Of a stretch of 49,826 nucleotides of DNA, positions 1-8,075 are shown one piece after another. The notes under the pieces were generated by a model, which saw only the letters and a program-made list of their open reading frames with translations, searched no databases and was not told where the DNA came from. The position numbers and the translations under genes were made by a program. Position 1 is the stretch's first letter; each line of letters starts with the position of its first letter. This DNA comes from Thermoanaerobaculia bacterium (lineage in GTDB: Bacteria > Acidobacteriota > Thermoanaerobaculia > Multivoradales > JAGPDF01): the NCBI GenBank assembly GCA_018057705.1, contig JAGPDF010000030.1:1-49826 (forward strand), given 5' to 3'.

Positions 1-732
1 CTAGCGCGAGGTGCCGGGCCAGATGAGGTCGGGGGCGGGGCAGGCGGGGCGGCCGAGGAGGTAGCCTTGGGCGTAGTCGACGCCGGCTTCGACGGCGGCT
101 TCGAACTCGCCCAGGGTCTCGATCCCTTCGGCGACGGTCTTGGCGTTCATCTCCCTGCACAGGTTGACGATCGAGCACAGGAGCTTGAAGGGGCGGTTGC
201 CCGGGGCGCAGCCGAGGATGAGCTCGCGATCGAGCTTGACGATCTCCGGCCGCAGGTCGGCGATGTACTTCAGGTTCGAGAAGCCCGCCCCCAGATCGTC
301 GATGGCGAGCGAGATCCCCTTCTGGCGGAGCTCGGCCAACACGCTGTGGCACTGGGTGAAGTACTTGATCGGCACCGACTCGGTGATCTCGACGGTCACC
401 GGGTGCCGGTGGCGGAACATCGGATCGTCGGGCCGCACCAGCCAGCCGTAGTCGAATTCGTGCGGATCGATGTTGAGGAAGAGCGGATAGTGCGGACAGA
501 GCCGCGCCGCCTGATCGCGGTGCAGGCGACCGAGCTCTGCGACCCGCCCGGCCTGGACCGCCGCGTCGAAGATCTCCGGCGTGCTCTTGAAGAGTGGATT
601 CGTGTTCCGGGCGAGCGCTTCGTAGGCGAGGATGCGCCGGGTGTGAATGTCGGCGATCGGCTGGAAGACGATCCCGACCTCAGCGCCGTCCACGAGATCG
701 TGGATGGCGCGGATCTTTTCGGCGTTCATCAT
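1..732 (-). CDS. EAL-domain cyclic-di-GMP phosphodiesterase
   Basis: Stand-alone EAL domain of 243 aa, predicted to hydrolyse c-di-GMP to pGpG in the cytoplasm. All usual catalytic positions are visible: Glu38 in the YEAL motif, Asn87 (NIDP), Glu115 (EITES), Asp145-Asp146 (IDDLGAG), Lys166 (VKLD), Glu202 (AEGIET) and Gln222 (QGYLLGRP), so it should be active. There is no GGDEF, PAS or membrane segment, so any input must come from partners. The TAG stop lies at the very first bases of the window, so the gene is complete. ATG at 732 is followed by a second ATG (729) and preceded by TTG (735); no clear Shine-Dalgarno decides between them. A possible -10 (TATCCT, 765-760) lies upstream. It is the last gene of a minus-strand run after purC. 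Confidence 0.9.
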   Translation of the reverse strand: MMNAEKIRAIHDLVDGAEVGIVFQPIADIHTRRILAYEALARNTNPLFKSTPEIFDAAVQAGRVAELGRLHRDQAARLCPHYPLFLNIDPHEFDYGWLVRPDDPMFRHRHPVTVEITESVPIKYFTQCHSVLAELRQKGISLAIDDLGAGFSNLKYIADLRPEIVKLDRELILGCAPGNRPFKLLCSIVNLCREMNAKTVAEGIETLGEFEAAVEAGVDYAQGYLLGRPACPAPDLIWPGTSR

Positions 733-779
733 CAACGGAGTCGGCCCATCCAGCGCGTCAGGATATCAGCGGCGAGGGG

Positions 780-1685
780 TCAGAGCCTGGGCTCGCGGCC
801 GGTCAGGCGGCGAAAGGCCTCGACGTAACGGTCGCGCGTCCCGGCGACGACCTCCGGTGCGAGCTCGGGCGGCGTCGATTCGTGGTCCCAGCCCGAGGCG
901 TCGAGCCAGTTGCGGACGAACTGCTTGTCGAACGAGGCCGGTTCGGCACCGGGCCGCCAGGCGCCCGCCTCCCAGTAGCGCGAGGAATCCGGGGTCAGGG
1001 CCTCGTCGATCAGAACGATCTCGCCGTCGATCGTGCCGAACTCGAACTTGGTGTCGGCGAGCAGGAGGCCGACCGACTCGGCATGCTCCGCCCCCGCCCG
1101 GTAGAGCGCCAGCGTCAGGTCGCGCAGCCGATCGGCCGTCGGGCTCCCGACGCCGGCCTCGAGGGTCGCGAAGTCGACGTTCTCGTCGTGGCCCGATTCG
1201 GCTTTGGTGGCCGGCGTGAAGATCGGTTCGGCGAGGCGGCTGGCGCGCTCGAGCCCGGGCGGCAGCGCAATGCCGCAGGCGGTGCCGGCAGCGCGGTACT
1301 CCTTGAAGGCGCTGCCGGCGAGGAATCCACGCGCCACGCATTCGAACGGCAGCACCGCGGCCTTGCGCACGAGCACGGCGCGCCCGTCGAGCGCGGCAGC
1401 GTGCGGTTGCAGGCTCGCGGGGAAGTCGGCTACCTCGGTCGCCAGCAGGTGGTTCGGGACGAGCCCAGAGAGGCGCTCCATCCAGAAATTGGTGAGCTGC
1501 GTGAGGATCTTCCCCTTGCCGGGAATCGCCGGACGCAGGATGTGGTCGTAGGCGGAGAGGCGGTCCGTCGCCACCAGGAGGATCTGGTCGCCGAGATCGT
1601 AGATGTCGCGAACCTTGCCGCGCCGGGGCGCGGGGAGGCCGGGCAGGTCGGTCTGCCAGATGGCGCTGCGGTCACCGATGGTCAC
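780..1685 (-). CDS. purC: Phosphoribosylaminoimidazole-succinocarboxamide synthase (SAICAR synthetase)
   Basis: Purine biosynthesis enzyme joining CAIR and aspartate with ATP to form SAICAR. The N-terminal part carries the family signature (RGKVRDIYDLG, then ATDRLSAYD and IPGKGKILTQLTNFW); further on are EFGTIDGEIVLIDE and a FDKQFVRNWL C-terminal region. At about 301 aa it matches the single-domain yeast ADE1-like branch, longer than the E. coli enzyme. Start choice: AAGGAG (1701-1696) is 10 nt upstream of GTG at 1685 but only 1 nt upstream of in-frame GTG at 1694, so 1685 is preferred; the 1694 start would add three residues. It sits 37 nt downstream of a cyclase-like gene and 47 nt upstream of the EAL gene on the same strand. 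No other purine gene is nearby. Confidence 0.93.
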   Translation of the reverse strand: MTIGDRSAIWQTDLPGLPAPRRGKVRDIYDLGDQILLVATDRLSAYDHILRPAIPGKGKILTQLTNFWMERLSGLVPNHLLATEVADFPASLQPHAAALDGRAVLVRKAAVLPFECVARGFLAGSAFKEYRAAGTACGIALPPGLERASRLAEPIFTPATKAESGHDENVDFATLEAGVGSPTADRLRDLTLALYRAGAEHAESVGLLLADTKFEFGTIDGEIVLIDEALTPDSSRYWEAGAWRPGAEPASFDKQFVRNWLDASGWDHESTPPELAPEVVAGTRDRYVEAFRRLTGREPRL

Positions 1686-1722
1686 GTTCGTCACTCTCCT
1701 TGCACGCGCTGGCGGTGCATCG

Positions 1723-3726
1723 TCAATGGCTCAGGGCCGAGTTGAACTCGCGTTCGATCATCTCCAGGAGGCCGCCTCGGAGCTCGACGAGGGTGTTGTC
1801 GCCCCAGAGTGAGGCGTCCACGATCTCGAAGACCGGCAGCCGGTCGAGGCCTTTGAGATGCGCGACGCCGAGCTTGCGGACGCCGACCAGGAGACTGCCG
1901 GTCGGCGTGTCCACCTTGACCGCGACGTACGTGCGTTCGCCGTCGAGCAGGCGGAAGAGCCGGGCCGCGACCGACTCCTTCTCCAGGCGCTGAATGAAGT
2001 CGAGCGTGGCGACGATGCCCTCGTTCACCAGCGAACCGTTGGGATTGATGTAGGAGTAGAAGCTGCGCGACTCCTCGACCTTGTTCACCACGTCGAGGTT
2101 CTGGCGCGTCATCGGGGCGAAGAACCGGTTCACGACCGGTTCGGGGTAGCCCAGGGTGATGAGCAGCGTCTTGATCTCGTCGATCTCGCGCGAGGCCTTC
2201 CCGGAAGTCAGGCGGGTGAGCTCGACCACGCCGTGGCCGAAGAACTCGTAGCGGTCGCCGCCCTCCTCCTTGCCGCCGATCTGGATCGGCAGCAGCCGGT
2301 ACTGGCCGTGGTTGAGCGCGATGCGCAGGCCGTTCGAGAACGGGAAACCCTTGGCGAGCGCCTCCCGATAGGCGCGCTGAATGTGCATCGCCAGGACGAG
2401 CAGATGATGGGCGTCGCGGCTCGAGTAGAACGCGCCGTCGCCGAGATACTTCTCGAGCTTCGCCTTGTGCTGGAAGGCGAGCCGGTTCACCTTGCGCTGG
2501 AACCGGAACATCATCCGGAAAGAACGGTCCTGCTCGAGGGCGCCCGAGCGCCGCAGGAGCGAAACCGTCTCGGTGAAGTCGGAAATATCGTAGATCAGGC
2601 CGAAGCGGGCGACCAGCGGGTCCACGACCCAGGGCGCCATGAAGTCGAGCGGGCGCGTCGACGAGGAGAGGCGCAGCGGCGTCGTCGAGGCACCGATGCC
2701 GACCCGGGTGGAGAAGCGCTCGCGACCGAGCACATGATCGCCGTCGCGTTCCACTCCGACGATGCTCCGGCGCAGGGCGTTGAAGAGCTCGAACTCCTTG
2801 AGCTTGACCAGCAGGCTCTCCCAGACCTGGATGCGCGCCGGCGGCAGGAGGCGCACGGGATCGTAGGTCGGTCGGCCGGAGATGAACGTCATGTAGCCGG
2901 GGCGATTCAGGTGCAGCCGCGGATCCTTGCCCGGCTCCTCTCCGAGGAGGCGAGTGAGATGTTGGAGCTCCACGTCGTGGCGCAGCAGGTCCGAGTACCA
3001 TTCGTGGACGCGGACGAGGCGCTCCCTGAAGTCGCGTCCGTCGAGCTTGAGACAGCCGGAGAAGTAGCCGGCGAGCTCGAGCAGGTTCGGGCTGATGTGG
3101 TCCTCGGTGAAGATGAGGATGTTGTCCTTCATCCGGGTGAGGAGAGTGGGGAAGATCTGCTGCTCCACCTCCTCGGTGTCGGAGGACAGCCGGTTGACGA
3201 GGTCGTACGTGAGATTCGAGAGCCGATCGAGCACCCGATTGTAGACGCGGTACCGGAATTCGTCGCCGTTCTGCTTCGCCCAGACCAGATCGCGGCGCAG
3301 GAGGCGCTTCGTGGTGTCCTTGAAGCCGCGCGCGATGGCGCCCGAATGGTAGAGCCAGAGGATCCCCGGGAAGCTCCGGCCGTAGCTCGCCGTGATCGAG
3401 TTCTCCGTGGCGCGGGTGAGCAGGAGGCGGTAGCGCTCCCAGGCGCCGGCGAAGGCCGACGAGTCGAACGAGACGCGCTGCAGCGTCGCGTACTCGACCT
3501 CCTCCTCCTGCGCGAGATAGCCCTCGAAGGCCCGGTCGAGAGCCGCGAGCTCGGGGGTCAGGAGAACCGGGTAGCCGAAGAGCGGCGTGGCGCTCTCGTC
3601 CTCCTGGTAGATCCGCAGCTGCGCCGGCAGGATCTGCTCGGCGTCCGGAATGAGGCGGCGCAGCTCTTCCGGGTTCCTGCCGAGGAAATTGAACGGGCCC
3701 GAGAGCTGTTGGGGAGCAGGGATCAT
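1723..3726 (-). CDS. Large protein with class III nucleotide cyclase-like domain
   Basis: A 667-aa soluble protein. Residues 1-370 match nothing I recognise; they are rich in charged helices, without signal peptide or membrane segment. Residues about 374-510 resemble a class III nucleotide cyclase domain: IYDISDFTE (first metal Asp380), EKYLGDGAFY (second metal Asp430, Lys426 at the purine-contact region), LRIALNHGQYR, then FFGHGVVELTRL. In the last motif active cyclases have Asn four residues before Arg; here Val appears at that place while Arg is kept, so catalysis is uncertain. About 150 more residues follow. Start: ATG 3726 gives the compact form; the frame stays open upstream across the divergent glycosyltransferase gene, which is shadow. 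It begins a minus-strand run with purC and the EAL gene. The cyclase-like label is inference from motifs; the rest is unknown. Confidence 0.75.
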   Translation of the reverse strand: MIPAPQQLSGPFNFLGRNPEELRRLIPDAEQILPAQLRIYQEDESATPLFGYPVLLTPELAALDRAFEGYLAQEEEVEYATLQRVSFDSSAFAGAWERYRLLLTRATENSITASYGRSFPGILWLYHSGAIARGFKDTTKRLLRRDLVWAKQNGDEFRYRVYNRVLDRLSNLTYDLVNRLSSDTEEVEQQIFPTLLTRMKDNILIFTEDHISPNLLELAGYFSGCLKLDGRDFRERLVRVHEWYSDLLRHDVELQHLTRLLGEEPGKDPRLHLNRPGYMTFISGRPTYDPVRLLPPARIQVWESLLVKLKEFELFNALRRSIVGVERDGDHVLGRERFSTRVGIGASTTPLRLSSSTRPLDFMAPWVVDPLVARFGLIYDISDFTETVSLLRRSGALEQDRSFRMMFRFQRKVNRLAFQHKAKLEKYLGDGAFYSSRDAHHLLVLAMHIQRAYREALAKGFPFSNGLRIALNHGQYRLLPIQIGGKEEGGDRYEFFGHGVVELTRLTSGKASREIDEIKTLLITLGYPEPVVNRFFAPMTRQNLDVVNKVEESRSFYSYINPNGSLVNEGIVATLDFIQRLEKESVAARLFRLLDGERTYVAVKVDTPTGSLLVGVRKLGVAHLKGLDRLPVFEIVDASLWGDNTLVELRGGLLEMIEREFNSALSH

Positions 3727-3737
3727 CTTTTGATTGC

Positions 3738-3743
3738 TACAAT
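3738..3743 (+). promoter_or_regulatory. Possible -10 box for the glycosyltransferase genes
   Basis: TACAAT lies in the 46-bp gap between divergent starts at 3726 (minus) and 3773 (plus). It would give a leader of about 23 nt. I see no matching -35, so this is tentative. Confidence 0.35.
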
Positions 3744-3772
3744 ATCGCGGCTGCCCCCGGGGCGGCTCGCCC

Positions 3773-4774
3773 ATGACCCATTCGACCTCCTCCCCTGCCG
3801 GGCCCGTTGCCTCGGGCTCCCCGGCACCCCTTTCTGCCGGCCGGCTCGACTGCTCCGTGCTGGTGCCGGTCCTCGACGAAGCTGGGACGGTACTCGACCT
3901 CGCGCGGCGCGTGCGGGATGCGATCGTGCCCCTGGGCCTCTCGTACGAGATCATCTTCGTCGACGACGGCTCGCGCGACTCGACCTGCGCGCGGGTGCGC
4001 GAGGCGCGGGTGCTCGACCCGAACGTCAAGCTGGTGCGTCTGCGGCGCAACTTCGGCAAGGCTGCGGCGCTCACCGCCGGCTTCGATATCGCTTCGGGCC
4101 GGCTGATCGTCACCCTCGACGGCGACCTGCAGGACGACCCGGACGAGATTCCGCGCATGATCGAGACCCTGGAGAAGGGCGGTTTCGACCTGGTCTCGGG
4201 CTGGAAGCACGAACGCAAGGACCCGCTGACGAAGACGCTGCCGTCGCTGCTCTTCAACTGGGCGACGCGCAAGGTCGCGCAAGTCGACCTGCACGACTTC
4301 AACTGCGGCTTCAAGGTCTACCGGCGCGAGGTGCTCGAGGAGGTGCCGGTCTACGGCGAGCTGCACCGCTACATCCCGGTGCTCGCCAGCCGCCGCGGCT
4401 TCGCCGTCGGCGAGCTCGCCGTGAAGCACCACCCGCGCCGCCACGGCGTCAGCAAGTACGGCTGGGACCGCTTCTACAAGGGCTTGCTGGATCTGCTCAC
4501 GGTGCTCTTCATCACCAAGTACACGCGGCGGCCGCTGCACCTTTTCGGGGCGATGGGGCTCGCCGGGCTCGGTTCCGGCCTGCTGATCAATCTCTACCTG
4601 GCAGTGCGCTGGTTCATGGGCGAGTCGCTGTCGAACCGGCCGCTGCTGCTCCTCGGGTCGCTCCTCATGCTGATCGGTTTGCAGGTCCTGATGACCGGCC
4701 TTCTGGCGGAGATGATGACCCACAAGACCTTCCGCCGGACCGACAGCTATTCGGTCAAGGAGCTGCTCGATTAG
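3773..4774 (+). CDS. Membrane GT2 glycosyltransferase, polyisoprenyl-phosphate type
   Basis: Family 2 glycosyltransferase of 333 aa in the DPM1/GtrB/ArnC group, which moves a sugar from a nucleotide sugar to polyprenyl phosphate at the cytoplasmic membrane. Visible features: VPVLDEAGTV near residue 32, nucleotide-binding VDDGS (63-67), DGDLQDDP (116-123) holding the metal-binding Asp residues, the HDFNCGFKVYRR acceptor-loop region, and two C-terminal hydrophobic helices (about 255-280 and 290-315). Start: ATG 3773 is preferred; an in-frame TTG at 3734 would add 13 residues. The stop TAG overlaps the proposed ATT start of the next glycosyltransferase, so the two are probably co-translated. The sugar and final glycan cannot be read from sequence. 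Confidence 0.88.
   Translation: MTHSTSSPAGPVASGSPAPLSAGRLDCSVLVPVLDEAGTVLDLARRVRDAIVPLGLSYEIIFVDDGSRDSTCARVREARVLDPNVKLVRLRRNFGKAAALTAGFDIASGRLIVTLDGDLQDDPDEIPRMIETLEKGGFDLVSGWKHERKDPLTKTLPSLLFNWATRKVAQVDLHDFNCGFKVYRREVLEEVPVYGELHRYIPVLASRRGFAVGELAVKHHPRRHGVSKYGWDRFYKGLLDLLTVLFITKYTRRPLHLFGAMGLAGLGSGLLINLYLAVRWFMGESLSNRPLLLLGSLLMLIGLQVLMTGLLAEMMTHKTFRRTDSYSVKELLD
4757..4762 (+). promoter_or_regulatory. Strong Shine-Dalgarno ahead of an ATT start
   Basis: AAGGAG lies 7 nt before ATT at 4770, inside the end of the preceding glycosyltransferase gene. No ATG, GTG or TTG in the matching frame lies within normal distance. It supports ATT as the initiation codon of the GT4 gene. Confidence 0.55.
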
Positions 4775-6080
4775 CCCGGACGGAGCACCCTCTGCCCCCG
4801 CGGACCCCGCCGCCCCTTCCGCCCCCTCCGCCCCCTCCGGTCGCCGCGCGCTCGGAATTCTCTTTCTCACCCAGACCTATCCGCGGCGGGCTCACGACAG
4901 CGCGGGTCCGTTCATCCGCGACCTGGCGCGCGCCCTGGTCCGCGGCGGCGACCGCGTGCGGGTGCTGGCGCCCCATGCCGAGGGGGTTGGGGCGGACTGG
5001 AGCGAAGAGGGCGTGGATGTGCAGACCTTCCGCTACGCCCCCGAACGCTTCGAGCTCCTCGGCTACGGCCGTTCGTTACTCGCCGACGAGCGCATGGCGG
5101 GCGCGGCGGCGGCGGTGACCCCGCTCTACCTGCTGGGCGCCTTGCGGGCCCTGCGCGCGAGTCTCGCAGAAGGCGCCTGGGACGTCGTGCAGGCGCACTG
5201 GGTGGTCCCGAACCTTTTCGCGGCGGCGTTCTGCGGCGCCGGCACGCCCTTGCTCGTCGGCCTCCATGGCAGCGACGTCTTCATGGCCGAGAAGGGCCCC
5301 GTGAAACCGTTCGTGCGCCGATTGTTGCGTCGGGTGGACGGTCTCACCAGCTGTTCCCCCGAGCTTGCCGAACGGGTGCAGCAGATCGGATTTCCGGCCG
5401 CCCGTTCGCACGTCATCCCCTACGGTGTCGACAGCGTGCTGTTTTCGCCCGATCCTGCCCGTCGTGGTGTGTGGCGGCAACGCCTGGGCATTCCGGCCGC
5501 TGCGCCGATGATCCTGGGTGTCGGCCGCATGGCGACGAAGAAGGGCTTCCACCTCCTGATCGAGGCTCTGCCCGGCCTGTTCGCGGCAGTTCCCGAGGCC
5601 CATGTCGTGCTCGCGGGAGGCGGCGATCGCCTGGAGGAGCTCCGACAGCGCGCGGCGCCGTTCGCGGAGCGCGTGCACTTCCCGGGCGCCGTCCTGCACG
5701 ACACGCTGCCGGACCTCTATCGCGCCGCCGACCTCTTCGTGCTGCCGGCGGTGCACGATGCGAAGGGGAACGTGGACGGTCTGCCGAACGTCATCCTGGA
5801 GGCGATGGCGAGCGGTCTCGCCGTCGCCGGGGGGCGCGTTTCCGGCCTGCCGATGGCGATCGGCGAGGGACAGAACGGCTGGCTGGTGGAAGAGGGCAGC
5901 GTCGGCGACCTGGGACGGATCCTGGAGCTGGCGCTCGGCGACCGGTCACGTCTTGCGGCCTACGGTGCAGCTTCGCGCGCCCGTGCGCAGGGAGAGTTCT
6001 CGTGGGACGCCGTGGCGGCGCGCTATCGAACCGCTTACATCGATGCCCGCCGGTACCGCGCCGGCGAGCTCTCCGCCTGA
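4770..6080 (+). CDS. GT4 glycosyltransferase, probable ATT start
   Basis: Family 4 glycosyltransferase (GT-B fold), about 436 aa. From 4842 the frame encodes a typical GT4 N-terminus (GILFLTQTYP, then GPFIRDLARALVRGG and RVLAPHA), followed by LLVGLHGSDVF, HVIPYGVDSVLF, ILGVGRMATKKGF and the C-terminal nucleotide-sugar site DGLPNVILEAMASGLAV; the first acidic residue of the usual EX7E motif is Asp. The first conventional start is GTG 4956, which would delete the first Rossmann strand and G-rich loop. No ATG, GTG or TTG occurs between the upstream in-frame stops (last TGA at 4716) and 4956. ATT at 4770, 7 nt after AAGGAG and overlapping the previous stop, is the best candidate; residues 2-23 would be a Ser/Ala/Pro-rich lead-in. 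If ATT is wrong, the annotated start falls at 4956 (374 aa). Confidence 0.85.
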   Translation: MSPDGAPSAPADPAAPSAPSAPSGRRALGILFLTQTYPRRAHDSAGPFIRDLARALVRGGDRVRVLAPHAEGVGADWSEEGVDVQTFRYAPERFELLGYGRSLLADERMAGAAAAVTPLYLLGALRALRASLAEGAWDVVQAHWVVPNLFAAAFCGAGTPLLVGLHGSDVFMAEKGPVKPFVRRLLRRVDGLTSCSPELAERVQQIGFPAARSHVIPYGVDSVLFSPDPARRGVWRQRLGIPAAAPMILGVGRMATKKGFHLLIEALPGLFAAVPEAHVVLAGGGDRLEELRQRAAPFAERVHFPGAVLHDTLPDLYRAADLFVLPAVHDAKGNVDGLPNVILEAMASGLAVAGGRVSGLPMAIGEGQNGWLVEEGSVGDLGRILELALGDRSRLAAYGAASRARAQGEFSWDAVAARYRTAYIDARRYRAGELSA

Positions 6081-6115
6081 CGCCCGCGACCGACTGCCGG
6101 GCGGGAGCCGGCCGC

Positions 6116-8017
6116 TCAAGGCATGCGCAGGACGACCTCGACCGGCTTGCCCGCCCGCAGGACGGAGAGCTGGACCGAGGTACTGCGGGAGCTGTCGAGC
6201 AGCGACAGCAGGCCCGACGGCTGGGTCACCGGCCGTCCGAAGGCGCGCAGGACGAGATCGTCCACCAGCAGACCCGAGAGCTCCGCCAGGCCGCCCGGCG
6301 TCACCGCTTCGACCAGCAGGCCACGGATGCCGAGCGGCGGGTAGTCGACCGCAACGAGCCGGGCACCGAGCTCCGGTCGTTTCGCGGGAGCGGGAGCCGG
6401 ACGCGCCGAGGAGGGTGCGCTCGTCGTTCTGGCAGGCTCGGAGCGCGCGTTGCGCTTCGCGCCGTCACGCGAGCTCGTGGACTGGGTGCGCTGCGCTTCG
6501 AGCCGGGTCAGCGCGGCTGCGGCTTCCGTCGCGCCGGGATCGAGGCTGACCGCCCGGCGGAAGCTCGCCTCGGCCTCCGGATAGCGCCGTTGGGCGAGGT
6601 AGACGGTGCCGAGATTGTGCGCGATGTCGGCACGATCGGGAGCGACGGCGGCCGCCTTCTCGAGGCTCTCTGCCGCCTCCGGGAGGCGCCCGGAAGCCTG
6701 CTGCGACAGGCCGAGCAGAGCCCAGGCGCTGCCGTCGCCCGGACGCATCTGCACCGCGACCCCGGCAGCCTCGAGCGCCTGTCCGAAGTTCCGGGCGGTG
6801 AGCGCTGCCTGCGCGAGCTCCATCGCGGCCTGGAATCCTGCCCCCTGCGTGTTCGCCGGGTCGAGCTCGATCGCCTTGCCGAGACTCGATGTCATCCCCT
6901 GGAGGTTGCCCAGGCCGCGCTGGGCCGAGGCGAACTCCAGCCAGAGAGACGCGGAGTCCGGGTGCAGCTGGGTGGCTTCGAGGAGGACGGCGACGGCGTC
7001 CATCCAGCGCTGGGCTGCGATGTAGGCGCGGCCGAGCTCGGAAGCGATCTCGGCGTCGCGCCGATCGAGCTCGTGAGCCGTGCGCAGCGCCTCGAGCCCC
7101 CCGCTGGCGAGGCCCTGCTTCTGCCGCGCCAGGCCGAGATTGAACCAGACCCGGGAATCGCGCGCATTGAGCGAGGCGGCCTCTTCGAGAGCGTGTGTCG
7201 AGTCCTCGTACTGCCCGCGCCCGAAGTAGATCACGCCGACGTTGTTGAGCGCCTGCGCCTTGAGCTCGCGCGGCAGCCTCTCCGGTGCGCCGCGCTCGAG
7301 GGCCAGGACACGCTCGAAGCCCGACAGCGCGGCGCCCGTCTTGCCTTCCTGGAGGTCGACCTGCGCCAGGGCGAAGATGGCGCGCAGCGCTCCGGGAGCG
7401 AGCGCCAGGCTCTCCTCGATGCGGCGGCGCGCGCTCACCGGGTCGCCGGCGTTGAGAGAGTCGATCCCCTGCTTGAGCAGGCGGGCTGCGCTGCGCTCAC
7501 GCTCCTGCATGGCGTCGCGCTGCGCGTTCAGGAAGAGTGCCATGAACTCCGGACTGTAGATCTCGGCCCGGGGTTGGAAGGCGGGGTCCCGCGTCAGGGT
7601 CGCGGTGAGCTCGAGGCTCGCCGCGTCGGGGTTGCCGAGCTGAAAGAGGAGCCAGGCCGCGGTCACCCGCAGGCGGGAGCGCTCCGCCGCCTCGGGATGC
7701 TGCGCGGCGAGCTCGCGGTAGAGCTCGAGCGCGCGCGCGAGATCGCCGTCGGTGAAGGCCTGCTCCGCCTCGCGCTCGCGCACCGCCAGTGGATCGGCCG
7801 CCGGTGCGCCTGCGCCGGCTGCAGTCGCCGCAGGATCCTGAGCGTCCCTCGTGGTCTCCTCCGGTGTGTCGAGCAGATCCTCGCTCACCAGCTCGCCGGA
7901 CGCCGGGGCGGGAGCGCTCCGGGAGTCTTCCGGAGACTGCGCGTCCGACGGCGGCGGGTGGACGAAGAAGAGGAACGCGAGGAGCGGGGGCAGCAGGAGA
8001 GTCGACGGCGTGCGCAT
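6116..8017 (-). CDS. Secreted TPR-repeat protein with C-terminal PDZ-like domain
   Basis: Protein of 633 aa with an N-terminal signal peptide (RTPSTLLLPPLLAFLFF, followed by a Ser/Ala-rich stretch), then about ten tetratricopeptide repeats from residue about 70 to 500 (for example WFNLGLARQKQG, WALLGLSQQASGR, NLGTVYLAQRRYPEAEASF), a basic Ser/Pro linker, and a final 85-residue PDZ-like module (GIRGLLVEAVTPGGLAELSGL, DDLVLRAFGRPV). It is probably a periplasmic scaffold for protein contacts; no enzyme motif is visible. Start: ATG 8017 has AGGTG 9 nt upstream; GTG at 8029 is in frame but less suitable. It lies 58 nt downstream of the Ser/Thr kinase gene on the same strand. The plus-strand glycosyltransferase gene converges on it with a 35-bp gap. 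Confidence 0.82.
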   Translation of the reverse strand: MRTPSTLLLPPLLAFLFFVHPPPSDAQSPEDSRSAPAPASGELVSEDLLDTPEETTRDAQDPAATAAGAGAPAADPLAVREREAEQAFTDGDLARALELYRELAAQHPEAAERSRLRVTAAWLLFQLGNPDAASLELTATLTRDPAFQPRAEIYSPEFMALFLNAQRDAMQERERSAARLLKQGIDSLNAGDPVSARRRIEESLALAPGALRAIFALAQVDLQEGKTGAALSGFERVLALERGAPERLPRELKAQALNNVGVIYFGRGQYEDSTHALEEAASLNARDSRVWFNLGLARQKQGLASGGLEALRTAHELDRRDAEIASELGRAYIAAQRWMDAVAVLLEATQLHPDSASLWLEFASAQRGLGNLQGMTSSLGKAIELDPANTQGAGFQAAMELAQAALTARNFGQALEAAGVAVQMRPGDGSAWALLGLSQQASGRLPEAAESLEKAAAVAPDRADIAHNLGTVYLAQRRYPEAEASFRRAVSLDPGATEAAAALTRLEAQRTQSTSSRDGAKRNARSEPARTTSAPSSARPAPAPAKRPELGARLVAVDYPPLGIRGLLVEAVTPGGLAELSGLLVDDLVLRAFGRPVTQPSGLLSLLDSSRSTSVQLSVLRAGKPVEVVLRMP

Positions 8018-8075
8018 CGGGGGGGGCACCTGCGGCGACTCTAGCAGAGGGGAATCCAGCCCGGCCCGCCGCGAA

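Noticed and set aside
1858..5118. Plus-strand open frame of 1086 codons antisense to the cyclase-like gene and running over the glycosyltransferases
   Set aside because: GC-rich DNA leaves long stop-free antisense frames. The product is Arg/Ala/Glu-rich low-complexity sequence with no motif, while the opposite strand and other frames encode recognisable proteins.
4956..6080. GT4 gene starting at GTG 4956
   Set aside because: Would delete the first Rossmann strand, visible in the same frame upstream; no Shine-Dalgarno precedes it. Kept only as fallback.
6081..6115. Terminator between convergent glycosyltransferase and TPR genes
   Set aside because: Short GC inverted segments (CGCCC and GGGCG) exist but no stable stem with T run can be shown; such pieces occur by chance in this composition.
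5471..8044. Plus-strand frame of 857 codons opposite the TPR/PDZ-like gene
   Set aside because: Antisense shadow; composition is Arg/Leu/Glu-rich without domains, and the minus strand shows clear TPRs.
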